A DNA stretch of 64,000 nt from Streptomyces sp. AM 4-1-1. Lineage in GTDB: Bacteria > Actinomycetota > Actinomycetes > Streptomycetales > Streptomycetaceae. Where the stretch lies: assembly GCF_029167625.1 (NCBI RefSeq), contig NZ_CP119145.1, positions 5,022,001 to 5,086,000 of the forward strand, given 5' to 3'. This document shows, one piece after another, positions 8,778 through 17,574 of this stretch; within the stretch, counting starts at the first letter, position 1, and each line of letters starts with the position of its first letter. Both the position numbers and the translations under genes were made by a program. The notes below the pieces were generated by a model, which saw only the letters and a program-made list of their open reading frames with translations, was not told the origin of the DNA and did no database searches.

Positions 8778-8847
8778 CGTACTTGAGCGCTCGGCCGGGA
8801 GGGCGTTCCGCTCGTCGCCCGCCCGCCGGGGGTCACGGGACACCCCT

Positions 8848-8853
8848 TAGGGT
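8848..8853 (+). promoter_or_regulatory. -10 box for a leaderless dapE transcript
   Basis: TAGGGT ends 7 nt before the dapE ATG, the spacing seen for leaderless mRNAs in Streptomyces. No clear Shine-Dalgarno is present. The -35 is not obvious. Confidence 0.5.
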
Positions 8854-8860
8854 CGTGACC

Positions 8861-9940
8861 ATGGCCGATAGCACGCTTGACCTCACCCTGGACGGCCCGG
8901 CGCTCACCGCCCGGCTGGTCGATCTCCCGTCAGTCAGCGGGAACGAGAAAGTCCTCGCCGACGCGATCGAGGACGCCCTGCGAGCCCTCCCGCACCTGAC
9001 CGTCGACCGGCACGGCAACAACGTCGTGGCCCGTACGGATCTGGGGCGCGCCGAGCGTGTCGTGCTGGCCGGACACATCGACACCGTGCCGATCGCCGAC
9101 AACCTGCCGTCCCGGCTCGACGACAACGGTGTCCTGTGGGGCTGTGGGACCACTGACATGAAGTCGGGTGTCGCCGTCCAGCTCCGGATCGCCGCCACGG
9201 TCCCCGAGCCCAACCGCGACCTCACGTTCGTCTTCTACGACAACGAGGAGGTCGCCGCGCACCTCAACGGCCTCGGGCACATCGCCGACGCCCACCCGGA
9301 CTGGCTGGAGGGCGACTTCGCCGTGCTCCTCGAAGGGTCCGACGCCCAGGTCGAGGGCGGCTGCCAGGGCACCCTGCGGGTGCTGCTGCGCACCGAGGGC
9401 GAGCGGGCGCACTCCGCGCGCGGCTGGATGGGGTCCAACGCGATCCACGCCGCCGCCCCGATCCTGGCCCGCCTCGCCGCGTACGAGCCGCGCCGGCCGG
9501 TCATCGACGGCCTTGAGTACCGCGAGGGGCTCAACGCGGTACGGATCGAGGGCGGCGTCGCCAACAACGTCATCCCCGACGCCTGCACCGTGGTGATCAA
9601 CTACCGCTACGCGCCGGACCGCGCCGCGGAGGACGCGCTCGCCCATGTCCGGGAGGTGTTCGCGGACTGCGGAGTCGTCGAGTTCACCGTCGACGACCAC
9701 TCGGGGGCGGCCATGCCCGGCCTCTCGCACCCGGCGGCGAAGGCGTTCATGGACGCGGTCGGCGGCACGGCCCGGCCCAAGTTCGGCTGGACGGACGTCT
9801 CACGCTTCGGTTCCCTCGGGGTGCCCGCGGTGAACTACGGGCCCGGCGACCCGCTCTTCGCGCACAAGCGGGACGAGCACGTGGTGGTCGACCGGATCGT
9901 CCGGTGCGAGGACCGGCTCCGCTCCTGGCTCACCGGCTGA
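8861..9940 (+). CDS. dapE: Succinyl-diaminopimelate desuccinylase DapE
   Basis: 359 aa, M20 metallohydrolase that releases L,L-diaminopimelate from the N-succinyl form. Visible metal-site blocks: GHIDTVP (His), GTTDMKSG (bridging Asp), YDNEEV (Glu pair) and a C-terminal FAHKRDEHV His. The dimerisation-domain region GERAHSARGWMGSNAIHA is typical of the family. ATG 8861 has no Shine-Dalgarno but a -10 hexamer 7 nt upstream, so the gene is probably leaderless. It completes the succinylase branch with dapC; the dapD transferase is not in this window. Confidence 0.92.
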   Translation: MADSTLDLTLDGPALTARLVDLPSVSGNEKVLADAIEDALRALPHLTVDRHGNNVVARTDLGRAERVVLAGHIDTVPIADNLPSRLDDNGVLWGCGTTDMKSGVAVQLRIAATVPEPNRDLTFVFYDNEEVAAHLNGLGHIADAHPDWLEGDFAVLLEGSDAQVEGGCQGTLRVLLRTEGERAHSARGWMGSNAIHAAAPILARLAAYEPRRPVIDGLEYREGLNAVRIEGGVANNVIPDACTVVINYRYAPDRAAEDALAHVREVFADCGVVEFTVDDHSGAAMPGLSHPAAKAFMDAVGGTARPKFGWTDVSRFGSLGVPAVNYGPGDPLFAHKRDEHVVVDRIVRCEDRLRSWLTG

Positions 9941-10025
9941 CCCACGTACGCCCCGTGTTGTCCCGCCCGTCGCCTCTGTGGATCTACGCTGACCGGACAG
10001 TGAACGTCGGCGGAGGGAGCAGGTC

Positions 10026-10775
10026 ATGAGCAACCCAGAGGGATTGCCGGTCCCCGAGGAGCAGCGGCTCGGTCCGGTACTGCGCCGCAGGGACCAGGTA
10101 CAGCCCGGCACCACGGACCAGCGGCTGCTGGACACCGAGGGCGACTCCGAGTGGGTGCACACGGACCCCTGGCGGGTCATGCGCATCCAGTCGGAGTTCG
10201 TGGAGGGGTTCGGAGCCCTCGCCGAACTCCCCAGAGCGATCAGCGTCTTCGGATCGGCCCGCACCCCGGCCGACGGGCCGGAGTACGAGGCGGGCGTCCA
10301 GATCGGCAAGGGCCTCGTCAAGGCCGGTTTCGCGGTGATCACGGGCGGTGGCCCCGGCGCGATGGAGGCGGCGAACAAGGGGGCGCGCGAGGCGGACGGC
10401 GTCTCCGTCGGCCTCGGTATCGAGCTGCCCTTCGAGTCGGGGCTCAACCCGCATGTCGACATCGGGGTCAACTTCCGCTACTTCTTCGTCCGCAAGACGA
10501 TGTTCGTGAAGTACGCCCAGGGGTTCGTGGTGCTGCCGGGCGGGCTCGGCACCCTGGACGAACTCTTCGAGGCGATGACCCTCGTCCAGACCGGCAAGGT
10601 GACGAGCTTCCCGATCGTGCTGTTCGGCAGCCGGTACTGGGGCGGGCTGGTCGACTGGCTGCGGGACACCGTGGTGGCCCAGGGGAAGGCGTCCGAGCGC
10701 GATCTGCTGCTGTTCCACGTGACGGACGACGTGGAAGAGGCGGTACGGCTGGTGTCCAAGGAGGTCGAGGGGTAG
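10026..10775 (+). CDS. LOG-family (TIGR00730) Rossmann-fold protein
   Basis: 249 aa. The LOG signature PGGLGTLDE is present, with GSART and GGGPGAMEAANKGA nucleotide-binding loops. LOG proteins hydrolyse cytokinin riboside 5'-monophosphates or other nucleoside monophosphates to the base and ribose 5-phosphate; the bacterial physiological substrate is usually unproven. ATG 10026 has GGAGGGAG upstream. A TACGCT hexamer at about 9988 could be a -10. It sits after dapE, as in M. tuberculosis. Confidence 0.88.
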   Translation: MSNPEGLPVPEEQRLGPVLRRRDQVQPGTTDQRLLDTEGDSEWVHTDPWRVMRIQSEFVEGFGALAELPRAISVFGSARTPADGPEYEAGVQIGKGLVKAGFAVITGGGPGAMEAANKGAREADGVSVGLGIELPFESGLNPHVDIGVNFRYFFVRKTMFVKYAQGFVVLPGGLGTLDELFEAMTLVQTGKVTSFPIVLFGSRYWGGLVDWLRDTVVAQGKASERDLLLFHVTDDVEEAVRLVSKEVEG

Positions 10776-10928
10776 TACCGCTCCCGGCACCGACACGGCC
10801 GGCCCGGAGCCGTACCCGTACGGGACGGGGGCCGCGAGGTGCGGGACGCCCGGGGCGACCCCGTCGCCGTACTCCCGCACCCGGCTCCCGCACCAGCCTC
10901 CCGGTCGTCGGTTGCTGGCCCCGGCTTC

Positions 10929-11801
10929 CTACGCCAGGCCCCGGCGTGCCACCGCCGGCTCACGGTGTCCCGCGATCGACGCCACCATGTCCAGCACCTG
11001 CCGGGTCTCCGCCACCTCGTGGACCCGGTAGACCCGCGCGCCGAGCCAGGCCGAGACGGCGGTCGTCGCCAGGGTGCCCAGCAGCCGCTCCTTGACCGGC
11101 CTGTCGAGGGTCTCACCGACGAAGTCCTTGTTGGACAGCGAGACCAGGACCGGCCAGCCGGTCTCCGTCATCTCGGTGAGCCTGCGGGTCGCCTCCAGCG
11201 AGTGCCGGGTGTTCTTCCCGAAGTCATGGCCGGGGTCGATCATGACGCCGTCCGGGCGGACCCCCAGTCCCACGGCGCGTTCGGCCAGCCCGACCGTCAA
11301 CCGCAGGATGTCCGCCATGACGTCGTCGTACGCGACCCGGTGCGGTCTGGTCCGGGGTTCGGCGCCGCCCGCGTGGGTGCAGACCAGCCCGGCGCCGTGC
11401 CGCGCGGCGACCTCCGCGAGCTTCGGGTCGACACCGCCCCAGGCGTCGTTCAGCACGTCCGCCCCGGCCTCGCAGACCGCCTCGCCGACATCGTGCCGCC
11501 AGGTGTCGACGCTGATCACCACGTCCGGGTGACGGCGGCGCACCTCGGCGACGAACCCGGCCGTGCGCCGGATCTCCTCCCGCGCGGACACCTCCTCGCC
11601 GGGGCCCGCCTTCACCCCGCCGATGTCGATGATCGCGGCCCCCTCCGCGACCGCCCGCTCGACCCGGGCGAGCGCGGGCTCGTCCCGGAAGGTCGCGCCC
11701 TGGTCGTAGAAGGAGTCCGGGGTCCGGTTCACGATCGCCATGATCACCGGCTCGTGCTCCCCGAATTCCCGGCGCCCGAGCCTGAGCGCACCGCTTCGCA
11801 T
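10929..11801 (-). CDS. folP2: Dihydropteroate synthase-like protein (FolP2 type)
   Basis: 290 aa TIM-barrel protein of the DHPS family. The pterin-site motif, usually NVTPDSFSDGG, reads NRTPDSFYDQG; SVDTWRHDV, ADVLNDAWGG and DPGHDFGKN are conserved. The altered signature and the position beside LOG, tagA and DivIVA-like genes match mycobacterial FolP2, which appears not to be a normal sulfonamide target or active DHPS. The folate-operon folP is expected elsewhere. ATG 11801 is preceded by GAGGAGG. It diverges from the DivIVA-like gene across an inverted repeat. Confidence 0.8.
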   Translation of the reverse strand: MRSGALRLGRREFGEHEPVIMAIVNRTPDSFYDQGATFRDEPALARVERAVAEGAAIIDIGGVKAGPGEEVSAREEIRRTAGFVAEVRRRHPDVVISVDTWRHDVGEAVCEAGADVLNDAWGGVDPKLAEVAARHGAGLVCTHAGGAEPRTRPHRVAYDDVMADILRLTVGLAERAVGLGVRPDGVMIDPGHDFGKNTRHSLEATRRLTEMTETGWPVLVSLSNKDFVGETLDRPVKERLLGTLATTAVSAWLGARVYRVHEVAETRQVLDMVASIAGHREPAVARRGLA

Positions 11802-11842
11802 CCCTTGTTCCTCCTCAGTAGGTCGGCTGAGCCTGAGACCCC

Positions 11843-11875
11843 AGGGTCTTTCGTCCAGGCCGAACGAAAGACCCT
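11843..11875. promoter_or_regulatory. 12-bp inverted repeat in the folP2/DivIVA divergent region
   Basis: Arms AGGGTCTTTCGT (11843-11854) and ACGAAAGACCCT (11864-11875) with a 9-nt loop. On the minus strand TAGGGT (11876-11871) is a possible folP2 -10, which would place the hairpin at the very 5' end of that transcript. It could equally be an operator serving both directions. Confidence 0.5.
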
Positions 11876-11937
11876 AACCGTCGGTCCCGCATGGCACGAT
11901 CGGACACGGTCAGGTTTCCGCTCCCGGGGAGATGCGC

Positions 11938-12432
11938 GTGTTCTGGTTCTTGCTGCTCACGATGGTGGTGGTGGTGGCCGCGGTCACTCTCGCGGTGGTC
12001 GGCGGAGGCAGGAGTGCCGTCCTCCAGGACGTCGCTCCCGAGCAACTGGTCGATCCGCTGCCGGAGAACCGGCCGGTCGGACGCGCGGACGTCGAGGCGC
12101 TGCGGCTCCCGGTCGCGGCCCGGGGATACCGCATGGTCGACGTCGACGAGGCGCTGGGCAGGCTGGGCGCCGAGCTCGCCGAGCGGGACGCCAGGATCGC
12201 GGAGCTGGAGTCGGTGCTCGCCGGGGTCCAGGCCACGGCGGTGGCCGGGCCGAGCCTGTTCAAGCCGGCCGGGGCACCGGACCCACGGACGGAGGGTCCT
12301 GAAGAGCGGACCGCCGCCGAGGAACCTCCGGCGGGGGAGAACGCCCCTGGGGACGGGGACGGGGAGCGGGCAGGGGACGGGGACCGTCCCGGGGGCGAGG
12401 GGTCTTCCGTGGACGAGGAGGCGGGACGGTGA
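11938..12432 (+). CDS. Small membrane-anchored DivIVA-domain protein
   Basis: About 164 aa. An N-terminal membrane helix (FLLLTMVVVVAAVTLAVVGG) is followed by a short DivIVA-like coiled-coil motif, AARGYRMVDVDEALGRLGAE, and a disordered acidic tail with GDGDGERAGDGDR. It corresponds to the small DivIVA-like protein next to folP2/tagA in mycobacteria (Rv1209). GGGGAG directly abuts ATG 11932, so GTG 11938 with a 6-nt spacer is the better start. The stop overlaps the tagA start by 4 nt. Confidence 0.78.
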   Translation: MFWFLLLTMVVVVAAVTLAVVGGGRSAVLQDVAPEQLVDPLPENRPVGRADVEALRLPVAARGYRMVDVDEALGRLGAELAERDARIAELESVLAGVQATAVAGPSLFKPAGAPDPRTEGPEERTAAEEPPAGENAPGDGDGERAGDGDRPGGEGSSVDEEAGR

Positions 12433-13025
12433 GCGCTCCCGAGAGGCGTGCCGAGCCCGCAGCCGACGGTGGTCCGCGCTGTCCGTGGGGGCTGGCCACC
12501 GAGGACTACCTCGTCTATCACGACACCGAATGGGGCCGTCCGGTCCACGGCGACGACGCCCTCTTCGAACGGCTCTGTCTGGAGGCGTTCCAGTCCGGGC
12601 TGTCCTGGCTGACGATCCTGCGCCGCCGCGAGGGGTTCCGCACGGCGTTCGCCGGGTTCGCGATCCCCGTGGTGGCGAAGTTCACCGAGGCCGACCGGGA
12701 ACGCCTCCTGGGCGACGCCGGGATCATCCGTAACCGGGCGAAGATCGACGCGACCCTGGCGAACGCCAAGGTGCTCGCCGACTGGCCGGCCGGTGAGCTG
12801 GAGGCGCTGATCTGGTCGTACGCCCCCGATCCGGCGACCCGCCCGGCCCCGCGCACCCTGAGCGACGTGCCCGCCGTCACCCCGGAGTCCACGGCGCTCG
12901 CCAAGGAGCTCAAGAGGCGCGGCATCCGGTTCGTCGGGCCCACCACGGCCTACGCCCTGATGCAGGCATGCGGCCTGGTCGACGACCATCTCGTGGACTG
13001 CGTGGCGCGCGGCGGGGAGCGGTAG
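12429..13025 (+). CDS. tagA: DNA-3-methyladenine glycosylase I
   Basis: 198 aa. Removes 3-methyladenine from alkylated DNA in base excision repair. The zinc snap is complete: Cys in CPWG, His in YHDTEWG, and the C-terminal DDHLVDC His/Cys pair. LSWLTILRRREGFRTAF is the substrate pocket and helix-hairpin-helix approach. GTG 12429 overlaps the upstream stop as GTGA, so it is translationally coupled to the DivIVA-like gene. Confidence 0.93.
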   Translation: MSAPERRAEPAADGGPRCPWGLATEDYLVYHDTEWGRPVHGDDALFERLCLEAFQSGLSWLTILRRREGFRTAFAGFAIPVVAKFTEADRERLLGDAGIIRNRAKIDATLANAKVLADWPAGELEALIWSYAPDPATRPAPRTLSDVPAVTPESTALAKELKRRGIRFVGPTTAYALMQACGLVDDHLVDCVARGGER

Positions 13026-13216
13026 CAGCAGCCCGGTAGGCGGTCGGGTGGGGGACCTCCGACGTGCTGGGGCGGTCGCGGGGACGGTTCCCCGGCCCCA
13101 GGGCGCTGACGGACCTCTGGTCCCCGCGCCCGGCCCCGGCGTCCCTTCATCGGACGACGGCCCCGAGGGCCCCGCCCCCGGCCTTCCACCGCCCGCGCCC
13201 GTCACCTGCTCCCCGC

Positions 13217-14038
13217 TCAGCTGCCGAGGTACTTCGGCCGCTCCTTGTCCAGGAACGCCCGCACGGCGATGGCGTGGTCCTGCGACGCGCCCGCCCTGGT
13301 CTGGCCCTCCTCCTCCTTGTCCAGTGCCTCGCTCAGCGTGTGCCCGGCGCCGTACGCCAGGGACTCCTTCAGCGCCGCGTACGCCACCGTCGGGCCCGCG
13401 GCCAGGGTGCGGGCCACGGACAGGGCCTCCGCGGCGAGCTCGGCGGCGGGCACCACCTTGTTCGCGATGCCCAGCTCGTACGCCTCCCGCGCCGGGACCG
13501 AGCGGGGGAACAGCAGCAGATCGGCGGCCCGGCTCCGCCCGATCAGCCGGGGGAGGGTCCAGGAGACCCCCGAGTCGGCGGTGAGGGCGACACCGGCGAA
13601 CGACGTGTTGAACGTCGCCGTGTCCGCGACCACCCGGTGGTCCGCGGCGAGCGCGAAACCGAACCCGGCCCCGGCCGCCACACCGTTGACCCCCGCCACC
13701 ACGGGCTTCGGCATCCCCGCGATGGCCCGCACGATGGGGTTGTAGTGCTCGCGCACGGTGCTGAGCGCGTTGCCGGAGCCCGCGTCCCGGACCGCGTTCA
13801 GAGTGGCGATGTGCTCCTTGAGGTCCTGGCCGACGCAGAACGCCCGCCCGGTCGCGGTGAGCAGCACCGCGTGCACGGCGTCGTCGGCCGCGGCGGCGGT
13901 CAGCGCGTCCCGGAGGGCGACCTTGGCCTCGGTGTTCAGGGCGTTCATCGCGTCAGGACGGTTGAGCGTGATCGTCGCGAGTCCGTCACTCACTTCGTAG
14001 AGCACGGTGAGCGCGGTCCCTGCCGGCTGGTCGGCCAT
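13217..14038 (-). CDS. Enoyl-CoA hydratase/isomerase family protein
   Basis: 273 aa crotonase-fold protein. The CoA/oxyanion-hole blocks TGRAFCVGQDLKEH and NGVAAGAGFGFALAADHRV are clear. The catalytic Glu positions of true hydratases are not clearly conserved (ALTADSGVSWTLPRLIG in that region), so the exact reaction (hydratase, isomerase or PaaG-like) is open. ATG 14038 follows AAAGGGGG. It lies on the opposite strand between tagA and the DUF3117 gene, which are closer together in mycobacteria. Confidence 0.82.
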   Translation of the reverse strand: MADQPAGTALTVLYEVSDGLATITLNRPDAMNALNTEAKVALRDALTAAAADDAVHAVLLTATGRAFCVGQDLKEHIATLNAVRDAGSGNALSTVREHYNPIVRAIAGMPKPVVAGVNGVAAGAGFGFALAADHRVVADTATFNTSFAGVALTADSGVSWTLPRLIGRSRAADLLLFPRSVPAREAYELGIANKVVPAAELAAEALSVARTLAAGPTVAYAALKESLAYGAGHTLSEALDKEEEGQTRAGASQDHAIAVRAFLDKERPKYLGS

Positions 14039-14378
14039 GGTGATGCCCCCTTTCGCCGCTGGTTCAGCGGCTCGTTCCACGACTCCGGCGGTTGCCTGTC
14101 CAGGCAAGCATGTCGGAGACCCACCAGGGCCGAACATGTGACCTGCGTCAAATAAATGGACCCCATCGAGGGCGGTGAAACGACGCAGTATCGCAGCCGG
14201 ATCGCCGAATTGGGTGGTTTTGAGAGAGCGCGTTGCGCAAGCGATGCAGAGCGATGTTGGTCATTGGGGTCTTTGATGCGGGATAATGACATCGAAGCAA
14301 CGTGTTCGACGCCGGTGACACAGCGCCTGTCATGGGGCCGCCGGTTGCGATGAGCTGGTTTCAGGAAGGGGAACGAGC
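14039..14378. other. Divergent regulatory spacer
   Basis: 340 bp between the enoyl-CoA hydratase and DUF3117 genes, noticeably less GC-rich than flanking genes. TTGGTC (14257) and GATAAT (14282) with a 19-bp spacer form a possible promoter for the DUF3117 gene. No other structure was recognised. Confidence 0.45.
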
Positions 14379-14546
14379 ATGGCGGCCATGAAGCCGCGGA
14401 CGGGCGACGGCCCGCTCGAGGTGACAAAGGAGGGGCGGGGCATCGTCATGCGCGTTCCGCTCGAAGGCGGCGGTCGGCTTGTCGTGGAGCTGACTCCGGA
14501 CGAGGCCGACGCACTCGGCGATGCCCTCAAGAAGGTCGTCGGCTGA
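14379..14546 (+). CDS. DUF3117 small protein
   Basis: 55 aa: begins MAAMKPRTGDGPLEVTKEG, continues IVMRVPLEGGGRLVVELTPD and ends DALKKVVG. This is the highly conserved actinobacterial DUF3117 family (Rv1211 in M. tuberculosis); function unknown. ATG 14379 has AGGAAGGGG upstream. A strong terminator follows 20 nt after the stop. Confidence 0.92.
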   Translation: MAAMKPRTGDGPLEVTKEGRGIVMRVPLEGGGRLVVELTPDEADALGDALKKVVG

Positions 14547-14566
14547 CACAGGCGCCCACCTTCCAG

Positions 14567-14602
14567 CTCTGCCCCGGCACGGTAACCCGTGCCGGGGCAG
14601 AG
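14567..14602 (+). terminator. 16-bp perfect hairpin after DUF3117
   Basis: Arms 14567-14582 and 14587-14602 are exact reverse complements with loop TAAC. Confidence 0.88.
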
Positions 14603-14721
14603 GCGTTCTCCGGGGGTACGGGAACGTCGGGATCGCGGGACACGGTGTGTGTTCCGCGTCACTGATGCCCGCGCTGCCCGGGATACCAGGGACGCGCCCG
14701 AGCCGGCCGGGACGCTCGGGG

Positions 14722-14823
14722 CGGGGAATGCGGGGAATGCGGGGAATGCGGGGGATTCGCGGACGCTCCGGCCGCGTGGGCGTGGTGCGGGTGCGGGTGC
14801 GGGTGCGGGTGCGGGTGCGGGCG
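14722..14823. repeat. Two simple-sequence tracts in the DUF3117/O-methyltransferase spacer
   Basis: GGGGAATGC is repeated about three times at 14722-14752, and GTGCGG about six times at 14784-14822. Both lie in the roughly 300-bp non-coding gap, just beyond the 3' end of the minus-strand methyltransferase gene. Confidence 0.85.
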
Positions 14824-14846
14824 TCGGGCCGGGCGGTGCGGTGCGG

Positions 14847-15512
14847 TCAGCCGAGCCGCACGGCGCAGAGCAGCCCGTCCCCCACCGGCAGCAGCGTCGC
14901 CATCAGCTCCTGGCTCTCGCGCACGGCCCGCAGCAGCTCACGCAGTCGCAGCACCTCGGCGGGCTGGGCGGCGGAGTCGACCGTACGGCCGTCGGCGAAG
15001 ACACCCTCGAAGCAGACCAGCCCGCCCGGTCGCAGCAGCCGCAACGATTCAGCGAGGCAGTCGAGGCTCTCCATGCGGTCGCCGTCGCAGAAGACCAGGT
15101 CGTAGCCGCCGTCGGCGAGCCTGGGCAGTACGTCCAGGGCGCGTCCGGGGATGAAGCGGGCCCGGTTCGCGGCGAACCCCGCCGCCCGGAACGCCTCGCG
15201 GGCGATCTGCTGGCACTCGGGTTCCGGGTCGACCGTGGTCAGCACGCCGTCCGGCCGCATCCCGTGCAGCAGATAGATGCCGGAGACGCCGGTCCCGGTG
15301 CCGATCTCGGCCACCGCTTTGGCGTCCGCGGTGGCAGCGAGCAGGCGCAGCGCGGCCCCGGTCCCGGGGGACACCGAGCGAAGCCCTGCGTCCTCGGCCC
15401 GGTCCCTGGCCCAGCGCAGTGCTTCGTCCTCGGGGACAAAGGCGTCGGCGAATGCCCAGCTCGTCTGCCGGTTGGCGGTAATGACCCTCTCCTGTCCCCG
15501 TAGTTGGCGCAA
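14847..15512 (-). CDS. Class I SAM-dependent O-methyltransferase
   Basis: 221 aa, catechol-O-methyltransferase-like family (Rv1220c neighbour of sigE in mycobacteria). The SAM-binding loop is AEIGTGTGVSGIYLL, with VDPEPECQQIAREAF and YDLVFCDGDR for SAM and metal binding. TTG 15512 is taken as the start. GGAGAGG lies inside it, just before VITANRQTSWAFADAF, so an unusual ATT start near residue 11 cannot be excluded. Substrate unknown. It is divergent from sigE. Confidence 0.8.
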   Translation of the reverse strand: MRQLRGQERVITANRQTSWAFADAFVPEDEALRWARDRAEDAGLRSVSPGTGAALRLLAATADAKAVAEIGTGTGVSGIYLLHGMRPDGVLTTVDPEPECQQIAREAFRAAGFAANRARFIPGRALDVLPRLADGGYDLVFCDGDRMESLDCLAESLRLLRPGGLVCFEGVFADGRTVDSAAQPAEVLRLRELLRAVRESQELMATLLPVGDGLLCAVRLG

Positions 15513-15631
15513 CGGTGACTGTATCCGCTGGACCCGGGAACCCGCAGATGGGACCGGGCGTTGTGAGGGCAGAGGGAAAAGCGCATCGGGCCGGCCCGCG
15601 GATCGGGCCCTGAACGGTGGGCGGTTGGTCT

Positions 15632-15651
15632 CCGGGGACGTACATCCCCGG
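15632..15651. promoter_or_regulatory. Short hairpin upstream of sigE
   Basis: CCGGGGA and TCCCCGG arms separated by 6 nt in the O-methyltransferase/sigE divergent region. Role unknown; possibly a leader structure or operator. Confidence 0.35.
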
Positions 15652-15697
15652 CCCCAGCAGGAAAAAGGCTTATCCGGAGCTAACGGGCGAGGTGGCT

Positions 15698-16459
15698 ATG
15701 GTAGGGGCTCCACTGGACACCACCAGAGCCGATAGGGGAGGTGCGGCTGCGCCTGTGGATCGGGGAGGAGTGCTGCGGCGTCTTCTCAGGTCGGCGGGTG
15801 AGCCGAAATCCGTGACCAACATCGCTGACCGTTCTTCCAAGAACTCCGCACCGACCGCGACCTTCGCCTCCGACGCGGACTCGCAGGCGTGGACACCGCC
15901 CTCATGGGAAGAGATCGTCAGCACGCACAGCGGTCGTGTCTACCGCCTTGCCTATCGTCTGACGGGCAACCAGCACGATGCCGAGGACCTCACCCAGGAG
16001 GTCTTCGTCCGTGTCTTCCGCTCGCTGTCGACGTACACGCCCGGCACGTTCGAGGGCTGGCTGCACCGCATCACGACGAACCTCTTCCTGGACATGGTCC
16101 GCCGCAAGCAGCGAATCCGTTTCGACTCCCTCGGGGACGACGCGGCCGAGCGGCTGCCCAGCCGTGAGCCGTCCCCGCAGCAGGTCTTCAACGACACCCA
16201 TTTCGACGCGGACGTCCAGCAGGCGCTGGACACCCTCGCGCCCGAGTTCCGCGCCGCGGTCGTGCTCTGCGACATCGAGGGACTCTCGTACGAGGAGATC
16301 GCGGCGACCCTCGGCGTGAAGCTCGGCACCGTGCGCAGCCGAATCCACCGCGGCCGCTCACATCTGCGCAAGGCGCTGCGGCACCGTTCGCCCGAGGCCC
16401 GCGCCGAGCAGCGTTCCCTGGCGGGCGCGGTCCTGGCGGGGGAGGGCGGAGCGGCGTGA
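15698..16459 (+). CDS. sigE: ECF RNA polymerase sigma factor SigE
   Basis: About 253 aa from ATG 15698; GTG 15811 (VTNIADRSS) is an alternative, and mycobacterial SigE is also made from several starts. Sigma-2: [20 protein letters not shown], then [20 protein letters not shown]. Sigma-4: [20 protein letters not shown], then [20 protein letters not shown]. The order sigE, anti-sigma, htrA, tatB is the conserved envelope-stress locus. It is orthologous to mycobacterial SigE rather than to the CseB/C-controlled sigma-E of S. coelicolor. Stop and next start overlap as GTGA. Confidence 0.9.
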   Translation: MVGAPLDTTRADRGGAAAPVDRGGVLRRLLRSAGEPKSVTNIADRSSKNSAPTATFASDADSQAWTPPSWEEIVSTHSGRVYRLAYRLTGNQHDAEDLTQEVFVRVFRSLSTYTPGTFEGWLHRITTNLFLDMVRRKQRIRFDSLGDDAAERLPSREPSPQQVFNDTHFDADVQQALDTLAPEFRAAVVLCDIEGLSYEEIAATLGVKLGTVRSRIHRGRSHLRKALRHRSPEARAEQRSLAGAVLAGEGGAA

Positions 16460-17463
16460 GTGGCACAGGTCCGACCCCCGCGGAGCAGCATCTGGGGGAC
16501 CGGCTCGCCGCGCTCGTCGACGGTGAGCTGAAACACGATGCCCGCGAGCGGGTGCTGGCCCATCTGGCCACCTGTGCCAAGTGCAAGGCCGAGGCCGACG
16601 CCCAGCGGCGGCTCAAGAGCGTCTTCGCCGAGTCCGCCCCGCCCTCGCCGTCCGAGGGCTTCCTCGCCCGGCTGCAGGGCCTTCCAGGCGGTCCCGGAGG
16701 CGACGCCCCGGCGCGGGGAAGACCCTTCGGCGACGACGACCGCTTCGGTGACGGGATCTTCCCCGTGCTGCGGCAGCCCGTCGGACGCCCCGGCACACCG
16801 CCTCCCGCCTCGCCGCTGGACCGCTTCGACTACCTCCCCACCACGCACGGTCCGGCCTCCGTCCTGCCGGGCGCCACGGCCGGCTCCGGGCTCCGCATCC
16901 ATGAGGCGGGCCGGGAGGGCGACCGTTCACCGTGGCGCGGCCGGAGGCTCGCGTTCGCCGCGGCGGGTGCCGTGTCGCTCGCGGCCATCGCGCTGGGCGC
17001 CACACTCCCGTCGGACACGGTGGCGGACCCGCCACCGCGCGCCGAGGGCGGGGGGAACACCTTCAGTCCGCTGCACGCCGAGAGCCGGTCGGGCGGCGGT
17101 AGCACCGTCAGCCGGCGGAGCGGCGGCGACCACCCGTCGCTCACCGGGGTGAACGGCCGCCTCGCCGCCCTGGCCTCGGACGGGACACCCTCCGTCCCCG
17201 CCGCACTCTCCAGTGCCCCCGCGCTGCTCCGCTCCCACCACCAGCTCACGGACCGGCCGTTCGTGAACCGGCCGTTCGCGCTGCCCCTGCTGTCGGCCGA
17301 CGCGTCGGCTTCGCCGCTGATACGCCCGAACCTCACCACCCCGCTGCTCGCCAAGGTCTTCGGCGTCGGATCGACGCCCGCCCCGGCTCCGAACGCAGCG
17401 GCCACAGCGGCCCCCTCGGCCCCCACCGGACACCACGGCCTGCCGCTGCTTCCCAGGCGCTGA
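16456..17463 (+). CDS. rseA: Zinc-finger anti-sigma factor (RseA-like)
   Basis: 335 aa. The N-terminal zinc-binding anti-sigma domain shows H-x3-C-x2-C (HLATCAKC) after LAALVDGEL. One membrane helix lies near residues 158-178 ([20 protein letters not shown]), followed by a disordered extracytoplasmic tail rich in Ser, Pro and Ala. It should hold SigE at the membrane until stress-dependent proteolysis. Translationally coupled to sigE by a 4-nt overlap. The tail is longer than in mycobacterial RseA. Confidence 0.88.
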   Translation: MSGTGPTPAEQHLGDRLAALVDGELKHDARERVLAHLATCAKCKAEADAQRRLKSVFAESAPPSPSEGFLARLQGLPGGPGGDAPARGRPFGDDDRFGDGIFPVLRQPVGRPGTPPPASPLDRFDYLPTTHGPASVLPGATAGSGLRIHEAGREGDRSPWRGRRLAFAAAGAVSLAAIALGATLPSDTVADPPPRAEGGGNTFSPLHAESRSGGGSTVSRRSGGDHPSLTGVNGRLAALASDGTPSVPAALSSAPALLRSHHQLTDRPFVNRPFALPLLSADASASPLIRPNLTTPLLAKVFGVGSTPAPAPNAAATAAPSAPTGHHGLPLLPRR

Positions 17464-17574
17464 TCGCGGCTGTGCGCGCCAGGGCCCGGCCCGCGCGCCC
17501 GGACCCCGGCGAACCTGGTTGAATTCCGGCAGGCGCGCGCCTGGGGGCGCGCAGCGGCCAGTTGCGGGGAGAGC

